A stretch of 60,278 nt of DNA from Synergistaceae bacterium (lineage in GTDB: Bacteria; Synergistota; Synergistia; Synergistales; Aminobacteriaceae), in the NCBI GenBank assembly GCA_017443985.1, contig JAFSXR010000018.1, positions 1-60,278 on the forward strand, written 5' to 3'. Of the stretch, positions 16,870 to 27,400 are shown in pieces. The number at the start of each line of letters is the position of its first letter. Position 1 is the first letter of the stretch. The translations under genes were made by a program, and so were the position numbers. The notes beneath the pieces were generated by a model that saw only the letters and a list, made by a program, of their open reading frames with translations, did not search any database and was not told the origin of the DNA.

Positions 16870-18183
16870 TTAATCTAAATAATCTTTTAATTTTTTGCTC
16901 GGCTGACGCAGTTTTCGGAGTGCCTTCGCCTCTATCTGTCTTATTCTTTCGCGTGTTACGTTAAATTTTTTTCCGACTTCCTCAAGCGTGTAAGAGTGCC
17001 CGTCCTCAAGTCCAAATCTGTAGTGTAAAACTTCCCGCTCGCGATCTGAAAGGGTGTCGAGCATGTCTTCAATTTGTTCATGCAGCAAATGTCCTGCAGC
17101 AGCCTCGTCCGGGCTTGGCAGCTCGTGATCCTCAATAAAATCTCCAAGCTGGCTGTCTTCTTCCTCGCCTATAGGCGTTTCAAGCGAGACGGGGAGCTGG
17201 GAAATTCTGCGTATTTCCTCAACACGAGAGGGATCTATGCCCATTTTTTTTGCTATTTCTTCGTCTGAAGGTTCGCGCCCAAGTTCTTGAACAAGCAGAC
17301 GCGAGACTCTGACCATTTTATTAATCGTCTCGACCATGTGAACGGGGACACGTATAGTTCTCGCCTGGTCAGCAATGGCGCGTGTAATTGCCTGACGTAT
17401 CCACCATGTTGCGTAAGTGCTGAACTTGAAGCCGCGTCTGTAATCGAATTTTTCAACGGCGCGAATTAAGCCTAAGTTACCCTCCTGAATTAAATCAAGA
17501 AATAACATGCCGCGCCCGATATATTTTTTCGCTATGCTGACGACAAGTCTCAAATTAGCGTCAATTAAACGCTGCTTGGCCGCAACGTCTCCTGCTTCCA
17601 TTTTTTTAGCTAACTCTACTTCTTCGGCAGCTGTCAGGAGCGAAACCTTGCCGATCTCCCTTAAATACATTCTAACAGGATCGGTCAATGGTATGTCATC
17701 AAGTTTTGAAAGTTCGCTGTCAATCGTCGGGATAAATTCCTCTCGTGAATCGTTAGGAGTGGGAATATTGCCGATATTGGCCTTGTCAACAAGATCAACT
17801 CCCATTTCCTGCAAATTCGTGAATATGCTGTCGAGAGTATCAGCGTCCCATTTTTCGACCGGAATATGCCGTTCTATGTCATCGGGCGTAACATATCCCC
17901 TGCCGCGCCCTTCATTCATGAGACCGTTGACACCGGCGTTGTTACGCCCAGCAGAGGAAGAACTTACCGATTTTTCAAGTTTATCTTCGTCTAAATCAAA
18001 ATCGGCTCCGACTCCATCTATGTCTCCAATAAAAGGCTCGTCCTCAAAATCGCCTCCAACGTAATTCCCAGCTTCAATATCCTGCCCGATATCGAGGCCA
18101 ACTTCATTTTCTTTTTTTTGTTCGGCTGCTTCTTTATTTTTCTTTTTTCTGCTGCTGCTTTTTTTTGTGGCCAAAGTATTCAT
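16870..18183 (-). CDS. rpoD: Primary sigma factor RpoD/SigA
   Basis: A 437-residue housekeeping sigma-70. The N-terminal 160 residues are acidic and Gly-rich. Region 1.2 includes [13 protein letters not shown]; region 2 includes [40 protein letters not shown] and the -10-reading [16 protein letters not shown]; region 4.2 ends in [24 protein letters not shown]. No dnaG precedes it, unlike the usual arrangement. Confidence 0.97.
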   Translation of the reverse strand: MNTLATKKSSSRKKKNKEAAEQKKENEVGLDIGQDIEAGNYVGGDFEDEPFIGDIDGVGADFDLDEDKLEKSVSSSSAGRNNAGVNGLMNEGRGRGYVTPDDIERHIPVEKWDADTLDSIFTNLQEMGVDLVDKANIGNIPTPNDSREEFIPTIDSELSKLDDIPLTDPVRMYLREIGKVSLLTAAEEVELAKKMEAGDVAAKQRLIDANLRLVVSIAKKYIGRGMLFLDLIQEGNLGLIRAVEKFDYRRGFKFSTYATWWIRQAITRAIADQARTIRVPVHMVETINKMVRVSRLLVQELGREPSDEEIAKKMGIDPSRVEEIRRISQLPVSLETPIGEEEDSQLGDFIEDHELPSPDEAAAGHLLHEQIEDMLDTLSDREREVLHYRFGLEDGHSYTLEEVGKKFNVTRERIRQIEAKALRKLRQPSKKLKDYLD

Positions 18184-18213
18184 TTCTCCCTTCTGAAATT
18201 TTAGTTTTATAAA

Positions 18214-18903
18214 TCATTTTTCAACTGTCGCAATCGCAAGGCCGAAGAACGGCGGAAAATCTATTTTGGGAGAACCTCCAACAATTTCCCGTGCGCCGTT
18301 GTCTTGAAGCTCGGACACAATCTGACTCACTCTGAGATCATACGGATTAATATTTTCACAGTCCATTAGAAATCTGTCGTAGCCAAATTTTTCGGCATAA
18401 TATGAAATATTCGGCGTATGAAGAAAATTTTTTACTTCACTCAGAACTCCGTCAAGTCCTTCGAGATAGTCTGAACAGTCATAAAAAGGCTCGTTGCTGG
18501 CAATAGCTATAATTTTCATTTTTCCTTCAAAGACACCTCCGCGCCAAAGAGAGCAGAAGGTTACGCCGATATTCAAGTCTTTTGCTGACTTAATTGTGGC
18601 GAGCGAAAACGCAAGGGCCTTTTCAATTTTTTCAGAAAAGCCGAAAATCATCAAAAATCCAAGATTCAAAATACTGTCAGAACTGAAGCGAAAAAATTTT
18701 TCACGCGAAAGATTACCGACACAGCCCATAAGAGGAGAAGCCGCAAAAAGAAACTCGCTGTCCAGATCCAAGCATGAAGCGGCTATGCTCTGGAGCGTGC
18801 TGCTGTGAAACCTATTTACCGAGACGGGCTGATAATCTTTACCCCACGGAAACCATGAAGAAATTTCTACTTGAAGTTCTGAACTCCAAAAAGGCAAAAA
18901 CAA
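18214..18903 (-). CDS. Unknown protein coupled to cheV
   Basis: A 229-residue protein I do not recognise. It is aromatic-rich and soluble-looking, with a long hydrophobic stretch around NLGFLMIFGF, a Cys/Trp segment (FCSLWRGGVF) and a C-terminal PPFFGLAIATVEK. The start is TTG 1 bp after the cheV stop, with GGAGG inside the end of cheV, so translation is coupled. The context suggests a chemotaxis-linked role, but nothing in the sequence proves it. Confidence 0.7.
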   Translation of the reverse strand: MFLPFWSSELQVEISSWFPWGKDYQPVSVNRFHSSTLQSIAASCLDLDSEFLFAASPLMGCVGNLSREKFFRFSSDSILNLGFLMIFGFSEKIEKALAFSLATIKSAKDLNIGVTFCSLWRGGVFEGKMKIIAIASNEPFYDCSDYLEGLDGVLSEVKNFLHTPNISYYAEKFGYDRFLMDCENINPYDLRVSQIVSELQDNGAREIVGGSPKIDFPPFFGLAIATVEK

Positions 18904-18904
18904 A

Positions 18905-19831
18905 TTAAACTGCTTCCTCCACTGCTTGTTTTTCTTTAATAACTTTAACCACGCACTCGACGAGTTGAGTAATTTCGGGCTTCGTTACCTGATAGTTTGC
19001 GCCGACGCTGGCGGCCTTGTTCTTTATATCGTTAGCCATGATTGACGAGAAAACTATCACCGGAATATTTTTCGTCTCCGGATTTTCTTTTATTCTTCTT
19101 GTAAGCGTCAAGCCGTCAAGACGCGGCATTTCAACGTCTGTGATTAACAAGTCGCAGCGTTCGCCGGCCCCGACTATTGCGTCATAGGCAACTTTTCCGT
19201 CCTGGCATATATGAAGGTCGGTAAAGCCGCTGGCCATCAGAGCATCTTCAACCTGTTTGCGGATCAACGGCGAGTCCTCCGCCACGATAATATGATAATC
19301 GCCCGGGTGTCCAACGCCTTCCATCATCGTTACGGCTTTTCCCGGATCTCCGCTGTGCTGAATGACTAACTGCGGGCTGATTGTCTGAACGATCGCTTCA
19401 TAATCAAGCAGAAGAACATTTCTTGAGTCTCGTTTTATGACATAAAGTATCCAGTCGCCTAAATATTTTCCTGTCATGCTCGCGTCAAGGTCTTCTGATT
19501 TTATTCTGTAAATTCTTTCTACAGCGTCAACGACAAAACCCAATTTTACTTCGTTGAACTCTGCTATTATAACTTTGCTCTGCTCCATAGGCGTAACGGG
19601 GGGAATACCTAAAAATATTCTCAAATCCACCATAGGGAGAACTTCGCCGCGCACGGACGTTATACCTATAAGAGCAACCGGCGCGTCCGGAATTGAGCGG
19701 ACTCCGGGCCAGCGTAAAATTTCGCGAGTTTTATCGACGTTGATAGCAAAAGACTGATCGCCTAAAACAAAAACAACTAACTGCCATTCATTTGTTCCGA
19801 CTTCAGTCGTTACTTTTTTGACTTCCTGCAT
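18905..19831 (-). CDS. cheV: Chemotaxis coupling protein CheV (CheW-receiver)
   Basis: A 308-residue two-domain protein. Residues 10-165 are CheW-like (LVVFVLGDQSFAINVDKTREI, SVRGEVLPMVDLR). Residues 180-300 are a response-regulator receiver with VAEDS at the acidic pocket, the phospho-acceptor Asp in LLITDVEMPRLDG, and the conserved Lys in VTKP. CheV docks CheA to receptors and adapts by phosphorylation. No other che or fla genes are in the window. Confidence 0.95.
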   Translation of the reverse strand: MQEVKKVTTEVGTNEWQLVVFVLGDQSFAINVDKTREILRWPGVRSIPDAPVALIGITSVRGEVLPMVDLRIFLGIPPVTPMEQSKVIIAEFNEVKLGFVVDAVERIYRIKSEDLDASMTGKYLGDWILYVIKRDSRNVLLLDYEAIVQTISPQLVIQHSGDPGKAVTMMEGVGHPGDYHIIVAEDSPLIRKQVEDALMASGFTDLHICQDGKVAYDAIVGAGERCDLLITDVEMPRLDGLTLTRRIKENPETKNIPVIVFSSIMANDIKNKAASVGANYQVTKPEITQLVECVVKVIKEKQAVEEAV

Positions 19832-19947
19832 TTTTTATAAGGCCTCCGCTTTTATTTTATTAACAAAGCTGACATGTTTTTATATCTTATCATATTTTAC
19901 GTTGAGATTTATAATTTTCGCCTGCAATTATTTTTCGCGCTGTGCGT

Positions 19948-19953
19948 TATAAT
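19948..19953 (+). promoter_or_regulatory. -10 box before waaA
   Basis: TATAAT preceded by TGCGT. It lies about 30 bp before the waaA start, after a 110-bp divergent gap shared with cheV. Confidence 0.5.
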
Positions 19954-19983
19954 CATAAAAAAATCAGCTTGAAAGGAAAAATC

Positions 19984-21282
19984 ATGGCTTTTAGAGAAAA
20001 ATTTACTTCATATAAAATCGGAATGGCCCTATACAGATTTTTAGGCGGAATGTTTTTCAGGCTGGGCGGCCTGAAAATCTTAAAGCGTAAATATAAAAAC
20101 GACATTTCAGAAAGACTCGGACAAGTCTCCGAAGTTCCTGAAGGCGCGGTGTGGATTCATGCCGTCTCGGTCGGCGAAGTCCAATCGGCAAGTTCTTTGA
20201 TACGGAGAATAAAACGCAAAAGCCCTCTTCCCTGTGTCTTATCGACTGTAACGACAACCGGGCGCGACATGGCGTTAAGATTATTAGCGTCAGGGGCCGT
20301 CGAAAAAATTTTTTACAGCCCGTTTGACACAAAAAAATTTGTAACGCAGGCCCTCGATAATATTAAGCCTTTAATTTATATTTCAATGGAGACGGAATTA
20401 TGGCCGGAAATGTTTGCAGAGCTGAAAGCCAGAAAAATTCCGGCGTTCCTTGCTAACGGGAGAATATCCGAAAAAAGTTTCAAACGCCTTCGCCGCACAA
20501 AATGGTTTTGGCGCGGAGTTCTCGACACGTTCACAAAATTAATGGTGCGTTTTGAAGAGGACAAAGAAAAATTTATTGCGCTGGGAGTTCCTGCTGAAAA
20601 AATAATCGTAACAGGAGACTGTAAAGTTGATGCGCTGCTCGACCGCAGAAAAGTTACGGGCCCGGAAAGATGGGAATGGCTTAGGCGTAACGACGCTCCT
20701 TTATTCGTCGCAGGAAGCACTCATCAGGGCGAAGATGAAATAGTTATTTCAGCGTTCAGGATTGTCCGCAGAAAATTTCCCGGCGCGAGATTAATAATAG
20801 TTCCGCGACACCCGGAAAGAGCTTTGATGACAGTCGCGTCCGTTCTGCCTTATCAGGAACTTAACGCGGAATTGTTATCTCAAATTGAGAACGACAAAAG
20901 AAGATTAAATGACGTTGACGTAATCGCCGTTGACAGGATAGGGATTTTATTTGAGCTCTACGCCGTCGCTGATGCTGTTTTTATCGGCGGAAGCCTCGTC
21001 GAGAAGGGCGGACAAAATCCCTTCGAGCCGGCTTTGTTCGGACTTCCTGCAATTCACGGGCCCTGCATGACTGATTTTCCAGACACTGAACGAATGGACG
21101 ATATGGGCGCGGCAGTGCGCGTGAGCAACGACACGGAACTTGCTAAAGCATGGGAAGAACGTCTTGAGGCAGGAGCGGCGAGCAAAGCATTGAGAGATTG
21201 CGATGAATATTTCAAGACGCTCGGAGGCGCGGCAAAAAAAACATGGAACGAAATTGAAAAAGAGTTAGGAATTAGGAGTTAG
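19984..21282 (+). CDS. waaA: Kdo transferase (3-deoxy-D-manno-octulosonate transferase)
   Basis: A 432-residue GT-B glycosyltransferase that adds Kdo from CMP-Kdo to the lipid A precursor at the inner membrane. Motifs: an N-terminal membrane anchor, GAVWIHAVSVGEVQSA, STVTTTGRDMA, METELWPEM, VAGSTHQGEDE, VPRHPER and FIGGSLVEKGGQNPFEP. It implies an LPS-bearing outer membrane. ATG 19984 has GAAAGGAA upstream. Its last six residues, ELGIRS, are encoded by a heptamer repeat array that also provides the stop. Confidence 0.94.
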   Translation: MAFREKFTSYKIGMALYRFLGGMFFRLGGLKILKRKYKNDISERLGQVSEVPEGAVWIHAVSVGEVQSASSLIRRIKRKSPLPCVLSTVTTTGRDMALRLLASGAVEKIFYSPFDTKKFVTQALDNIKPLIYISMETELWPEMFAELKARKIPAFLANGRISEKSFKRLRRTKWFWRGVLDTFTKLMVRFEEDKEKFIALGVPAEKIIVTGDCKVDALLDRRKVTGPERWEWLRRNDAPLFVAGSTHQGEDEIVISAFRIVRRKFPGARLIIVPRHPERALMTVASVLPYQELNAELLSQIENDKRRLNDVDVIAVDRIGILFELYAVADAVFIGGSLVEKGGQNPFEPALFGLPAIHGPCMTDFPDTERMDDMGAAVRVSNDTELAKAWEERLEAGAASKALRDCDEYFKTLGGAAKKTWNEIEKELGIRS

Positions 21283-21322
21283 GAAGCAGGAAGTGAAAAA
21301 CAAAAAAACTCCTAACTTCTAA
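21265..21322. repeat. Inverted heptamer pair at the convergent waaA / HEPN-gene ends
   Basis: A forward array (TTAGGAA, TTAGGAG, TTAGGAAG) and a reverse array (ACTCCTAACTTCTAA) lie around a short A-rich spacer. Both convergent genes take their stop codon from it: waaA at 21280-21282 and the 1008-residue gene at 21312-21314. It probably works as a bidirectional terminator. Confidence 0.75.
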
Positions 21323-24300
21323 AGGCATTGCCAAGACATGTTGTAAGTTCCTGACAGATTGCCTTAACTTTTTCAACGTCCTCTTTTTTAACGTATTCGG
21401 GGTGCGCATGAAAGACAGGATTTCTGACCCAGTGAAGCTTCTCGAAACGTTCCTCCCAGTATGAAGCGAAAGGCTTGTTGTCAAAAAATACAGAGAACCG
21501 CCACCAATACTGACCCAAAATTTTTCCGAGTATATTAATCGGCAGAATATCAAGAAGCCCCGCGTCGGGGTTATATTTTTTCCGCGTCTTGGCCAGAGAA
21601 TTTTGATACTCTTCTGTATCGAGAATGGGGTTTGCTTTTCTCAGAGCGTCGTCGAGTTTTTCCGGGCTCGTCCTCAAAACGTAGGGAAGTTCCCTTTTAA
21701 TTAAACGAATGAGCGCGGACTGAATACTTAAAATTTTGAAGATTTCCGGCGAGAGTTTTACATCAGGGTCGAGCGAGAAAATATCTTTGCGCTTCGCGTA
21801 TTCTTCGACAGCTTTTTCAAAACATTTGCCCGGATTTTCGGATAATATTCCGTCGCTTGAGTTCATTCCGAGTTCTTTTAAGAGGCTCCCGGAATATTCG
21901 GGATTATACATGAGAGAGATTATCGTATCTTCAAGCAGTGCCGGCTCGGTAACGTAAGCAAGAGCCAAAAGCCCCTCGAAAAATTTTTTGAAGTCGTTGC
22001 ACTCAAGAAGGCTGCTGCCTGCAAGCGAAATATCCTGCGGCGACCATTTGCCGGAGCGGTGAACCCTCAAGCCGTTCACGAAATACGAGCAGATATAAAT
22101 TCTAAACCACGTGTTGTCGTCATCAATGCGGCGGGCGACTTGTATCTCTTCGTTGATTCTTAAAAGGCAGTAGCGCCGGGCAGTGTCGTAATTTTCGTCG
22201 TTCTTTTTCGCGCCGTCAAGCTCCGCATAAATTAAATACTCAAGCCCTTTATATGCCATGATGCGTATATTTTCTTCGTCGGCGGCAGAATACAGCCTTA
22301 TGTCAACATCGTCGGCAAGAGCGAAAAAATTATAGACATAGCGCGCAATTAAAAAACATCTCTCGGCACGTTCGGCGTTAGTTAAAATTGAGTCCTCACT
22401 GTTGAATCTGCTGACAAGCTGCAAATAAGTCGCTTTAACTTCCTTAAAATGACCGCGCCTGTAAAAAGTATCGCCTAAAAATTCCGTGCTGCATTTGCCT
22501 GCTATGGAGACGCTCAAAATTTTATCCTGCAAAAATTTCGGAAGCTCGTTGAAAGTTTCTACGCCGTTTTGAGGCTGTTCGGGAATTTTATTTTCAACCG
22601 GCTTGGCCTGAGTATTCCCGGCCGGATTATAAGGCTCTAAAGGAACATAGCCGCGATTAATAAGCTCATCAATTTCCGGCGTGATTTCGTCGTAAAAATC
22701 GGCGTTATTTTCTTTGCTCATTTCTTCTTCATCGGGCAAATTCATTCGCCTGCGCGCCTTCTCAATAAGTCCTCCGGCCTGCCACGCTTTTACTTTATCT
22801 TCCGGGAACGGCACGGCGGATTCGAGATTATGAATTTGTACTCTCTCGTTATTAAGAACGCCTCGAGTAAAACGTACGGGGTGGCCTTCTGATGACGGGG
22901 TATATTCAAGAAAAACTAATAATAACGGGTCTGAAATATTATTTTCGTTGAAAGTGAACAGCTCGCCGCTTTTCGTTCTGACTTTGCCGAAAGGTATATC
23001 GTCATGCCGCCGAAAAAAATCTATCTCGCCCTCTTCAGATAAAGCCGACTGCATATCTACTTTCAAAATATTTTCAATGTCGTAATTTTTTTCGCGGACA
23101 TCGTAAGCTGCCGGGCCCAGCGTGTTGCTTCCGAGCTTGAACGTAACTTTTAAGAGCGGGTGCATTTTTTTGCCGGTTAATAATTTTCTGCGGAGTTCTC
23201 TGTCCTGAATTTGATAGAAGTGAACGAAAACGGAATTTTCTGAACTTAACGGGATATTATATTTTTTCAGTGCAGGACATTTTATAAAGCCGTATAATTT
23301 ATCGCGGTTTAGGTTAAAAAATTCAAATTCGCCGTCAAATCTTTGTTCGCTCCAGTCTATTACAGGGTCTTTTTCTTCGGGCTTGGGTAAATTTTCTTTA
23401 GCTGAAATTTTTACAGCGTCCTCGATAATTTTATCGTCCGCCGGCTGATCTTTGAGCCACTCTTTTAACGCTTTAATATTTTCTTCGCTGCATAAAGTTT
23501 CTTTATTCTCCCACGAAGAAAAGCCGAGAACTTTCCACGCAAGCGCGGCAGCGTGATTAAATTCAACCTCGCTTTCAGGTTTTAAGGCGTTATCGAGCAC
23601 CCATTTTAAGACGGCAATTAACTGCGGAGGCTCAAGTTTCAAGAGCGCGGCTAAATTTTTGGGCGTTAGAGGTTCGCTCACGGCTATACAGACGCTCGCA
23701 AGCATTTTTGACGCGGCAGACGACGAGGCCATAAAAGCTCCGTGAAAATCATGAATCTTCATGTAAAGTTTTACGCTTCGTTCGCTTTCTCCCGTCAGAT
23801 AAAGAACAAACGCATAAATTTCTGAAGCGGCGATTATATTTTTATTGTTTTTCCATAAGTTATAAGCTGTGTTGAGAATTTCGCGCATACGCATAGAATA
23901 CGGCCTGTCCTCGTGAGTCTTCACGGCGTATTGATATTTAGTGAGGATACTTTCAATAATGCTTTGAATTTTGCTCTGACCCTTAGTTCTAAATTTTCTA
24001 ACATAGTCGGCGTTTAGCGTATAAGTTTCTAAAGACACGCGCATATTGTCAAAAATTTTTTCAAGTTCGTCCTGAAATTTTATAACGTCAGGCTCCGGCT
24101 CCGGTTTTATTTCTACGGCAGGTACAGCTTCGGCAACAACAGGCTCCGGGATTTTTTCTTCAACTGCTCCGGCTATAGGCTTCACGCCCCATATCATGGG
24201 ATAGACCCATAACTCGTCGCCTAAAGCTATATGGTCATCTTCGCATTTTAGAAGAATGCCGGAAGTTTTCCGCCCGTCCGGCATTAACATGATCTCAATA

Positions 24301-24338
24301 TTTTTTCCGAGATATTGTTCAAGATTTTTACGATCCAA
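21312..24338 (-). CDS. Large RNA-binding protein: Sm-like, two cold-shock-like barrels, C-terminal HEPN
   Basis: A 1008-residue protein with no family I can name. By pattern: residues 4-55 resemble an Sm/SH3-like barrel (GKNIEIMLMPDGRKTSGILL); 60-85 is a Pro/Glu linker; 86-330 is helical, TPR-like. Residues 333-415 resemble a cold-shock barrel (KLYGFIKCPAL ... SVFVHFYQI) and 436-503 a second (PFGKVRTKSGELFTF). Residues 505-600 are a linker and 600-845 are helical. Residues 850-1005 resemble Swt1-type HEPN (LLDILPINILGKIL) with the RX4H motif RNPVFH near 970-975. A TTG start follows AAAAGGAG. Three RNA-binding folds plus a HEPN motif suggest an RNA-cleaving or RNA-sensing protein. Confidence 0.75.
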   Translation of the reverse strand: MDRKNLEQYLGKNIEIMLMPDGRKTSGILLKCEDDHIALGDELWVYPMIWGVKPIAGAVEEKIPEPVVAEAVPAVEIKPEPEPDVIKFQDELEKIFDNMRVSLETYTLNADYVRKFRTKGQSKIQSIIESILTKYQYAVKTHEDRPYSMRMREILNTAYNLWKNNKNIIAASEIYAFVLYLTGESERSVKLYMKIHDFHGAFMASSSAASKMLASVCIAVSEPLTPKNLAALLKLEPPQLIAVLKWVLDNALKPESEVEFNHAAALAWKVLGFSSWENKETLCSEENIKALKEWLKDQPADDKIIEDAVKISAKENLPKPEEKDPVIDWSEQRFDGEFEFFNLNRDKLYGFIKCPALKKYNIPLSSENSVFVHFYQIQDRELRRKLLTGKKMHPLLKVTFKLGSNTLGPAAYDVREKNYDIENILKVDMQSALSEEGEIDFFRRHDDIPFGKVRTKSGELFTFNENNISDPLLLVFLEYTPSSEGHPVRFTRGVLNNERVQIHNLESAVPFPEDKVKAWQAGGLIEKARRRMNLPDEEEMSKENNADFYDEITPEIDELINRGYVPLEPYNPAGNTQAKPVENKIPEQPQNGVETFNELPKFLQDKILSVSIAGKCSTEFLGDTFYRRGHFKEVKATYLQLVSRFNSEDSILTNAERAERCFLIARYVYNFFALADDVDIRLYSAADEENIRIMAYKGLEYLIYAELDGAKKNDENYDTARRYCLLRINEEIQVARRIDDDNTWFRIYICSYFVNGLRVHRSGKWSPQDISLAGSSLLECNDFKKFFEGLLALAYVTEPALLEDTIISLMYNPEYSGSLLKELGMNSSDGILSENPGKCFEKAVEEYAKRKDIFSLDPDVKLSPEIFKILSIQSALIRLIKRELPYVLRTSPEKLDDALRKANPILDTEEYQNSLAKTRKKYNPDAGLLDILPINILGKILGQYWWRFSVFFDNKPFASYWEERFEKLHWVRNPVFHAHPEYVKKEDVEKVKAICQELTTCLGNAFRS

Positions 24339-24363
24339 AATTTAACACTCCTTTTATATTTTC

Positions 24364-24400
24364 AGTTAGGAATTAGAAATGAGGAGTTAGGAGTTTTTTT
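24364..24400. repeat. Heptamer array between purL and the HEPN-protein gene
   Basis: Units TTAGGAA, TTAGAAAT, GAGGAGT and TAGGAGT run into TTTTTTT and then the purL stop (24399-24401). Single orientation. Confidence 0.7.
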
Positions 24401-27400
24401 AATTCTTCAAAAATTCAACGGCTGATTCAAAAAATTTTATTCCGTAATTTCCGGGAACATTTTTATAGAGGCCAAGCCCGTTGCGCTCAACATGTCCCAT
24501 GCGTCCGATTATGCGGCCGTCAGGAGAAGTGAGGCACTCTACCGCGCCGAATGAGCCCGAAGGATTATACTGCGTCAGCATTGAGGGCTCGCCGTTCATG
24601 TCCGCGTACTGCCCGGCGATCTGGTCGTTGCGCATTAATGTGTCGAACGTTGCCTGCGAACAGACAAAACGCCCCTCGCCGTGCGAAATAGGAATTGAAT
24701 AAACTTCGCCGATTTTTGTTTTTCTAAGCCAAGCCGAATGATTTTGAATGACTCGCGAGAAAATTATTCTCGACTGATGACGGCCTATTTTATTAAAAGT
24801 TAAAGAGGCTGTCAGCTCGTCAGGTTCGCAGATGCGCCCGAAAGGAAGCAAGCCCGTTTTAACGAGAGCTTGAAAGCCGTTGCAAATTCCGCAGACTAAA
24901 CCGCCGCGCCTGTCGATTAAATTTTCAAGAGCCTCACGGACTACGGGACTGCGCAAGAATATTGCGATGAATTTTCCTGATCCGTCAGGTTCGTCGCCGT
25001 TCGAGAAGCCGCCGGGCAGAACGAGGGCTTGAGATTTTTTCAGAGCGTCCGCAAATTCTTCGGCTGAAGTTTTCATTAATTCGGGCGTTAATGTCCTCAC
25101 GACAAAAATTTTTGCGCGGCCTCCGGCTTTTTCGATCGCCTTAGCTGTCTCGTACTCGCAGTTAGTTCCGGCGAAAACGGGAATTAAAAAGCAGGCAGGA
25201 TTTAGGAGGCAGGAGTTAGGAGTTAGAGGGGAGAAATTATTTTTCGTAACTTCATTCCTAATTCCTAATTCCTCATTGCTAATTGTTTCAGTCGGGAAAA
25301 TATTTTCGAGCGGTGAGTTATAAATTTTTTCGGCTTCGGATAAAATTATTTTTTCGCCGTCAAAAATTATTTCTGGCTCTTCAATCACGCGGCCAAGAAC
25401 AGGAAAATTATTGACATCATCGGCAACTTCAAGAATGAATTTTCCCCTGAGGTCATTAAAATCTTTTTTAGCGGACTCAAAGCCAAGATTATTTCCTAAG
25501 CACATTTTGAAAATTGCGGCTTTAACTCCTCCGAAAGTCGGAACTGAACACGCTAAAATTTTTCCTTCAGAATTTAATTTGATGATTGTGTCAAAAATTT
25601 TCAGCATGGAATTTTTTTCGGGCAGTCCGCGCTCATCGTAATCAGGCTCAAGCAAAATCACTTTCGACCCTGCGCGCTTAAATTCAGGCGATAAAATTTT
25701 CTTCACGTCCGTTACTGCGACTGCGAAAGAAATTAAAGTCGGCGGAACGTCAAAATTCTTGCCGTTAATGTCAGTGAAAGAGCCGCTCATGGAGTCCTTT
25801 CCGCCGATCGCAGCGACCTCAAAATCTAATTGAGCCTTCAAAGCTCCGAGCAAAGCACCGAACGGAAGCCCCCATCGTTCGGGATTTTCTCCGGGCTTGC
25901 CGAAATATTCTTGAAAAGTCAGCCAGCATTTTTTCAAGTCCGCGCCCGTTGCGATAATTTTGCAGAGCGATTCAAGAACAGCAAGATACGCGCCGTTGAA
26001 AGAATTTTTTTCAGAGATGTAAGGGTCAAAGCCCCATGACATTACGGAGCATGTTTCTGTTTCGTGATTGCCGACGGGAATTTTTGCGGCCATTGCTTGA
26101 GCCGGAGTCTTCTGAAATTTTCCCCCGAACGGCATCAAAACGCTGTGAGCCCCGACAGTCGAGTCAAACCTTTCAGCAAGTCCGCGCTTCGAGCAAATAT
26201 TTAAGTCAGTTAGGAGTGAGGAGTTAGGAGTTAGGAGTTTTTCACTCTTACTTCCTGCTTCCTCGTTCCTAATTCCTACTTGAATATGTCTTGCTGCTCC
26301 GTTGCTGTTTATAAATTCGCGTGAGAGATTAACAATTTCTTTGCCGCGCCACGTCATTCTCATTCGCCCGGAATTATTCACACGAGCGATGACAGTTGCC
26401 TGAACGTCCTCAGAGAGAGCTAAATTTTTTACGCGCTCAACATCTTTTTCAGCAACAACGACGGCCATGCGCTCTTGGCTTTCACTCACGGCAATTTCAG
26501 TCCCGTCAAGCCCGGCATATTTCAAGGGCACAGCGTCGAGATTTATATCTAAGCCGTCAGCAAGTTCGCCGACCGCGACACTGACTCCGCCTGCTCCGAA
26601 ATCATTACAGCGTTTAATTAATTTCGTGAAGTCGGGATTTCTGAAAAGCCTCTGCAATTTTCTTTCTTCGGGGGCGTTGCCCTTCTGAACTTCCGCGCCC
26701 CTTGTCTCAATGAAGCTCGAATTATGAGAAACTGATGAGCCTGTCGCGCCTCCTATGCCGTCCCGTCCTGTTCTGCCGCCCAGCAATAAAATTAAATCGC
26801 CGTCCGAAGGTTTTTCGCGGATAACATTTTTTTCAGGCACTGCCGCGATGACCGCGCCTACCTCAAGACGCTTGGCCTTGTAACCCTCGTGATAAATTTC
26901 GTCAACTAATCCCGTAGGTATTCCGATTTGATTTCCGTATGAGCTGTAGCCTGCGGCGGCCTTAGTAATTATTGAACGCTGTGATAATTTTCCCGGCATT
27001 GTCGGATTAAAAGGACTTGCCGCGCCCGTTATCCTCATTGCCTGATAAACATAAGCGCGTCCGCTCAGAGGGTCTCGAATAGCTCCGCCGATGCAGGTCG
27101 CCGCGCCTCCGAAGGGTTCAATCTCGGTCGGGTGGTTGTGAGTTTCATTCTTGAAGAGCAGGAGCCAAGATTGAATTTCATTATCAACGTCAACGTTAAT
27201 TTTTACGGTGCAGGCGTTATTTTCTTCGGAGCTTACTAAATCGGGGAGCTTGCCTTGAGACTTCAAATATTTTGCGCCGATCGTGGCGAGGTCCATTAAA
27301 GTTACAGGTTTATTTTCGGGATAGCCTAATTTTTTCCGGATTGATAAATAATTTTCGTAGACTTCTAAAATTTTTTCGTCGTTAATTTCCGGTTCTTTGA

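Noticed and set aside
17507..18064. 185-codon Ser/Pro-rich open frame opposite rpoD
   Set aside because: Antisense to conserved rpoD regions; composition is explained by the sense codons.
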